Shown: positions 60,396 through 64,000 of the stretch, piece by piece | Layout of the letters: every line of letters begins with the position of its first letter | How positions within the stretch are numbered: position 1 is the first letter of the stretch | Translations under genes and position numbers: made by a program | Notes under the pieces: generated by a model | What the model was told of the DNA's origin: nothing | The model's input: only the letters and a program-made list of their open reading frames with translations | The model's database searches: none | Assembly: GCA_910584055.1 (NCBI GenBank) | Contig: CAJTZS010000013.1 | Location: 28,243 to 92,242 of the forward strand | Direction: 5' to 3' | Origin: an uncultured Muribaculaceae bacterium | GTDB lineage: Bacteria; Bacteroidota; Bacteroidia; Bacteroidales; Muribaculaceae | DNA: 64,000 nt

Positions 60396-60566
60396 ATGGA
60401 AGATTTTGAGGACAGTGTAATCGGATGCTTTTGCACTCTGCTTGACAGTTGGCGAGACCATGACTGCGGAGAAATAGTTGAGGATTCCGGGAACCAATAT
60501 GTAGTGCGACTGACATCAGGACAACAAATTACCCTGAGCCATGATGATGTTATCATCTGTGACTGA
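60396..60566 (+). CDS. Small acidic hypothetical protein
   Basis: 56 residues (MEDFEDSVIGCFCTLLDSWR..., ending VIICD), starting at 60396, 61 bp after ssb copy 2. It is strongly acidic, with a CFC motif. A clean frame followed directly by a strong terminator supports a real gene. No family recognised. Confidence 0.5.
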   Translation: MEDFEDSVIGCFCTLLDSWRDHDCGEIVEDSGNQYVVRLTSGQQITLSHDDVIICD

Positions 60567-60570
60567 ACCG

Positions 60571-60609
60571 AAAACGGCAATCCGTCCTAAATGAACCGAT
60601 TGCCGTTTT
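60571..60609 (+). terminator. Terminator after the 56-aa gene
   Basis: AAAACGGCAATC pairs exactly with GATTGCCGTTTT around a 15-nt loop; the T-tract is the end of the stem plus TG. Confidence 0.8.
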
Positions 60610-60720
60610 GACAGTCGCACTAACCTGTTATACTTTGTGCTTCCATTTTTAAGACACCAGCACCAACCTCTTATAGATCCCCTTATAATGTAATAAATTA
60701 GGCTACCATTATTAGAATTA

Positions 60721-60921
60721 AGCCGATGGCCCGGGAGGGCTGCCGGTGATTCTGCGGCAAAGTTGGAGGCCGGGGCAAATGTCAAATCGGGGCCGGCGGT
60801 CACGGCTTCGCTGTGAATTTGCCTCATTGCCCCTTGCGCCTCCACTGTAATGCCTGAAATCTTAAGACAGCTCTCCGGCGGACCAAACGGATCTAACGGG
60901 AGGGAAAGAAAAATCAGATAT
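60721..60921 (+). ncRNA. Structured leader C (upstream of the methylase/helicase gene)
   Basis: Contains GTGATT...GCGGCAAAGTTGGAGG, similar to the GTGATT...GTCGGCAAAGT box of leader A. Pairings: GGAGGC (60765-60770) with GCCTCC (60837-60842), GGGGCAA with TTGCCCC, and hairpin CACGGC-TTC-GCTGTG. The exact architecture differs from leaders A and B. It ends just before the ATG at 60922. Confidence 0.5.
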
Positions 60922-63900
60922 ATGGCATACAACAAACACAAATCATTTGAGGATAATGTCAAGGCGATAGAAACCGCACTGACCGTCCTCTCGCAGAAGC
61001 GAAAGGCTACCGAGCCGGAGAAAGAAACAATGTCGCTCTATTCGGGCTTCGGAGGTATCAAAGAGGTTCTGAACATCAGCACTGAAAAGCCAATTTCTCA
61101 AAACATGGAGGAAACGGCAAACCGACTGTTGACCGTCCTCGGCAGTTTCCCAACCGACAAACCCCAGTGGTGCGACACAACCATTGACAGCATCAAGACA
61201 TCGGTACTGACCGCATTTTACACCCCTACATTTATAATAAACGCAGTGGCACGGCAGATACAGTCCACGTTCAAGACGCACGGACTTAAGATGCGCACAT
61301 TCCTTGAACCGAGCGCAGGCATCGGCGGCTTCCTGCCTGTCGCCATGAACGGCACCAAGTCTTACGCTTTTGAAAAGGACACGCTCACAGGCATAATCCT
61401 CTCCCTGCTCAACGATGATACCGAGACCTATACGGCAGGGTTTGAGAGTATCGGGGAACAACGGCTTGAGCATACATATTTTGATGTAATAGCCTCAAAC
61501 ATACCATTCGGCAATTTCCGTGTGTTCGACGCAGACCTATGGAAGAAAGGCGGCATACATGAACAGTCAACAAAGACCATACACAACTACTTTTTCGTAA
61601 AGGCAATGGAACTGCTCAACGAGGGTGGACTGCTTGCTTTCGTTACATCGAGGGGCATTGCCGACACTCCCGGCAACAAGTTCGTGCGCGAGTACCTTGT
61701 GAACCACGCCAACCTCATAAGCGCGGTACGCCTCCCCGACAACATCTTCATGCAGACAGGCGGTATCGAGGTCGGGAGCGACCTGCTCATATTCCAAAAG
61801 GACACGGCCAAATCCGGCCCCACGTCAAGGGAGGCGATGTTTCTCCAGACCTCAAAGGAAAAGCACGGCGAGGAAAATACGGAACCCTCAAACCGCCTTT
61901 TCACCATGCCGAAAACAACACTGTCAACCGACAGCCGCATTGTAAAGAACCAATACGGCAAGCTGACACGCAGGTATTCGTGGTCGGGCGGCGAGGCTTC
62001 AATGGCTGACTATCTCGCAGCCATACTGAAATATGATTTTGACCGCAATTACAGGCCGGGGCTTTTCTCCAATCCGGGAATTGGCAGACAGGCGCAGATG
62101 TCGCTTTTCGGAGATTTGGACATCGCGTCAGCAAAAGGACGGCGTGGCTATACCGGGGAAATGCCCGAATGGTTCAAAGAGGGCGCACTGGTAGTTTTCG
62201 AGGGTCAGGTGGGAACGCTTGAATACCGCAAGTCAACCCATTATGAAGATATTGCCGTCGATTTCGTGCCTGTTGACAACGGAAGCGTGAACATCGAGAG
62301 GGCAAACGACTATATGCCGTTAAGGGCTGTCTATTTTGAACTTTCCAATAAGGAAAGGGAGGAAAAGACCGAGCAACCGGAATTAAGGGAGCGAATGAAC
62401 AGCCTTTATGACGCTTTCACAGCCAAATGGGGCTTCTTCCACGATAACGACAACAAGGAATTTATCTCTCTTGACAGCCTCGGAAACGAGGTGCTGACAC
62501 TTGAAATGGCTGTCGGCAGGGAGATTTACAAATCCGACATCATGCGTGAGCCGGTGGCTTTCAAAAAGACGGACACATCGGTGAGGCTTCTACCCATGGA
62601 AGCACTTGCAAGTTCGCTGAACTATCACGGTCAGGTCAACATCGACTATATGTGCAAGACCGCTGCAATGACCGAGGACGAAATCACAGGAGCACTCAAG
62701 AACGAGATTTTCTACAACCCCGTTACAGACTGTTGGGAGCATAAAGGCCGCTTCATCGGCGGCGACATCGTTACCAAACTGCGTGATGTTTCCGAACTGC
62801 TTCCGTTACTTGACGAGCGCAAGAAGTCTTTTGCCGAAATTTCCGCAAAGGCACTTTCCGATGCGTTGCCCGAACCTGTGCCGTATGAGGAACTTGACAT
62901 AAACATGGGCGAAAGGTGGATTGACCCGAAAATATACGCCTCTTTTGCGTCATATCTTTTCGGGGTGGATGCCGAGCTGATGTACTTTGACATAAACGAC
63001 ACCTACCTGCTCCGACTCGCGGGATATTCAGCCGTCGCCTACAACACCTATTCCGTAAGGAACTGCAACGGCGAAGATATGTTTGTCTATGCGCTACAGG
63101 ACACCGTACCCGAATTTACAAAAGAGGTGTATATCAACGGCGAAAAGACCCGTGTCTCCGATGAAGATGCAATACAGGAGGCAGCCACCAAGATACAGGA
63201 AATACGCTCCACGTTCCGTGACTGGCTCGACCGTCAGCCCCTGCCTGTCCGTGACCGGCTTGTAGCCGAGTACAACAGCCGCTTCAACTGCTATGTTCGC
63301 CCGTCCTACGACGGATCGGCGCAGACTTTCCCCGGCCTTACATTCGAGCAATTCCCATACGACAGCCTATATCCATCCCAAAAGGACGCCGTGTGGATGA
63401 TAAAGCAGAACGACGGAGGCATCTGCTGGCATGAGGTAGGTGCAGGAAAGACAATGATAATGTGCATCGCCGCATACGAAATGAAGCGTCTCGGCATCGT
63501 CAACAAGCCTATGATTATAGGGCTCAAGTCCAACGTGCATGAGATAGCCGACACTTTCCGCAAGGCATATCCCATGGCTAAGATACTCTATCCCGGACGC
63601 GAGGATTTCACGCCTGCAAACCGCAAGGAGATTTTCTCGCAGATAAAGAACAACAACTGGGATTGCGTGATACTGACCCACGACCAGTTTTCAAAGATAC
63701 CCCAGTCGCAGGAAACTATGGCTGCAATCTTCCGTGAGGAACTTGCCGATGTCGAGCGTTGCCTTGAGGTTCTCGAGAACTCCACCATGCGCTACCGCAG
63801 CTCAAAGATGCAGACAGGGCTTGAGAAACGGCAGGAGAACCTGACCGCCAAACTCGCCGAATTGCGTTACGACATAGACCAACGCAAAGACAACGCACTG

Positions 63901-64000
63901 GATTTCAACACTATGGGAATAGACCATATTTTTGTAGATGAATGTCATTATCAGAACTTTTTGCGACTACCGATCCCCACGCATAATGCGAACGCTTACA
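60922..64000 (+). CDS. N6-adenine methylase/SNF2-type helicase giant (5' part)
   Basis: First 1,026 codons; open at the right edge. Methylase motif I is FLEPSAGIGGF (residues 127-137) and motif IV is SNIPFG (192-197). A SNF2-like helicase follows: Walker A HEVGAGKTM (residues 837-845) and a DECH motif at 1006-1009. Such methylase-helicase fusions (2,000 or more residues) are common on Bacteroidales conjugative elements and are thought to protect or process element DNA. It starts after leader C and probably has a long leader. The segment after DECH reads YQNFLRLPIPTHNANAY, unlike the usual QFKNL... of this family. Confidence 0.8.
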   Translation, partial: MAYNKHKSFEDNVKAIETALTVLSQKRKATEPEKETMSLYSGFGGIKEVLNISTEKPISQNMEETANRLLTVLGSFPTDKPQWCDTTIDSIKTSVLTAFYTPTFIINAVARQIQSTFKTHGLKMRTFLEPSAGIGGFLPVAMNGTKSYAFEKDTLTGIILSLLNDDTETYTAGFESIGEQRLEHTYFDVIASNIPFGNFRVFDADLWKKGGIHEQSTKTIHNYFFVKAMELLNEGGLLAFVTSRGIADTPGNKFVREYLVNHANLISAVRLPDNIFMQTGGIEVGSDLLIFQKDTAKSGPTSREAMFLQTSKEKHGEENTEPSNRLFTMPKTTLSTDSRIVKNQYGKLTRRYSWSGGEASMADYLAAILKYDFDRNYRPGLFSNPGIGRQAQMSLFGDLDIASAKGRRGYTGEMPEWFKEGALVVFEGQVGTLEYRKSTHYEDIAVDFVPVDNGSVNIERANDYMPLRAVYFELSNKEREEKTEQPELRERMNSLYDAFTAKWGFFHDNDNKEFISLDSLGNEVLTLEMAVGREIYKSDIMREPVAFKKTDTSVRLLPMEALASSLNYHGQVNIDYMCKTAAMTEDEITGALKNEIFYNPVTDCWEHKGRFIGGDIVTKLRDVSELLPLLDERKKSFAEISAKALSDALPEPVPYEELDINMGERWIDPKIYASFASYLFGVDAELMYFDINDTYLLRLAGYSAVAYNTYSVRNCNGEDMFVYALQDTVPEFTKEVYINGEKTRVSDEDAIQEAATKIQEIRSTFRDWLDRQPLPVRDRLVAEYNSRFNCYVRPSYDGSAQTFPGLTFEQFPYDSLYPSQKDAVWMIKQNDGGICWHEVGAGKTMIMCIAAYEMKRLGIVNKPMIIGLKSNVHEIADTFRKAYPMAKILYPGREDFTPANRKEIFSQIKNNNWDCVILTHDQFSKIPQSQETMAAIFREELADVERCLEVLENSTMRYRSSKMQTGLEKRQENLTAKLAELRYDIDQRKDNALDFNTMGIDHIFVDECHYQNFLRLPIPTHNANAY

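Larger units (their letters stand above)
53248..64000 (+). mobile_element. Element integrated at the 3' end of mnmE (continues beyond window)
   Basis: Begins at mnmE and contains, all on the plus strand, iterons, a multi-HTH protein, a tyrosine integrase, a small membrane protein, an Xis-like protein, two ssb genes, several small unknown genes and a methylase/helicase giant. The second end is outside the window, so length is unknown. C-ending codon preference in ssb matches that of the altered mnmE tail. Confidence 0.7.

Overview
The window looks like chromosome of a gut Bacteroidales bacterium, most plausibly Muribaculaceae or a close relative (inference). Many genes are preceded by the Bacteroidetes promoter form TTTG-N19-22-TAnnTTTG, often as TAATTTTG. 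The housekeeping genes (parE-coaD-S41 peptidase-DUF3078, trpS, miaA, pepT, mnmE) are typical of the order, as are a Ser-type sulfatase and DcaP-like and PorT-like barrels. No rRNA, tRNA or CRISPR array was recognised.

Layout. 1-16.7 kb is mostly ordinary chromosome: the start of a BadF/GlcNAc-kinase-like gene with a structured leader, a secreted LRR protein, a sulfatase, a TPR/HATPase-like membrane protein, a ClC channel, a six-gene minus-strand run led by parE, aquaporin, luxS and a porin. 17.0-21.9 kb is an accessory locus: an internally deleted maltose-acetyltransferase-like gene, a stand-alone adenylation domain + GNAT + esterase operon, and a convergent DUF5131 + AraC operon. Both operons carry the same 29-nt upstream motif, 49 nt from an identical -7 box, which suggests one AraC-controlled regulon.

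21.99-33.89 kb is an integrated element bounded by a 23-nt direct repeat. It holds an AraC gene, a complete RND efflux operon, a frameshifted DUF4405 gene, a frameshifted and catalytically degenerate sigma-54-type regulator, a probable structured small RNA with its own promoter and terminator, a RepA-like ATPase whose tail is fused antisense to another gene, an excisionase-like HTH gene and a tyrosine integrase. No relaxase or primase was found, so it looks like a decaying cargo-bearing element. 34.0-40.6 kb is a notable metabolic locus: two divergent paralogous MFS transporters and two tandem paralogous phospholipase-B-like Ntn hydrolases without signal peptides.

40.6-53.2 kb returns to ordinary genes (ald, DUF6155, tag, nucleoside-recognition permease, trpS, SGNH protein, GNAT, barrel protein, YitT, miaA, pepT, endonuclease, mnmE). 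From the 3' end of mnmE to the window end lies a second element: the last ~190 bp of mnmE switch to C-ending codons, followed by 10-bp iterons, a multi-HTH zinc-finger protein, a tyrosine integrase, an Xis-like protein, two ssb paralogs, small unknown genes and the first ~1,026 codons of a methylase/SNF2-helicase giant. Three genes or gene groups in this element are preceded by related, strongly structured leaders. The leaders, the small RNA in the first element and the AraC regulon are the best candidates for undescribed biology.
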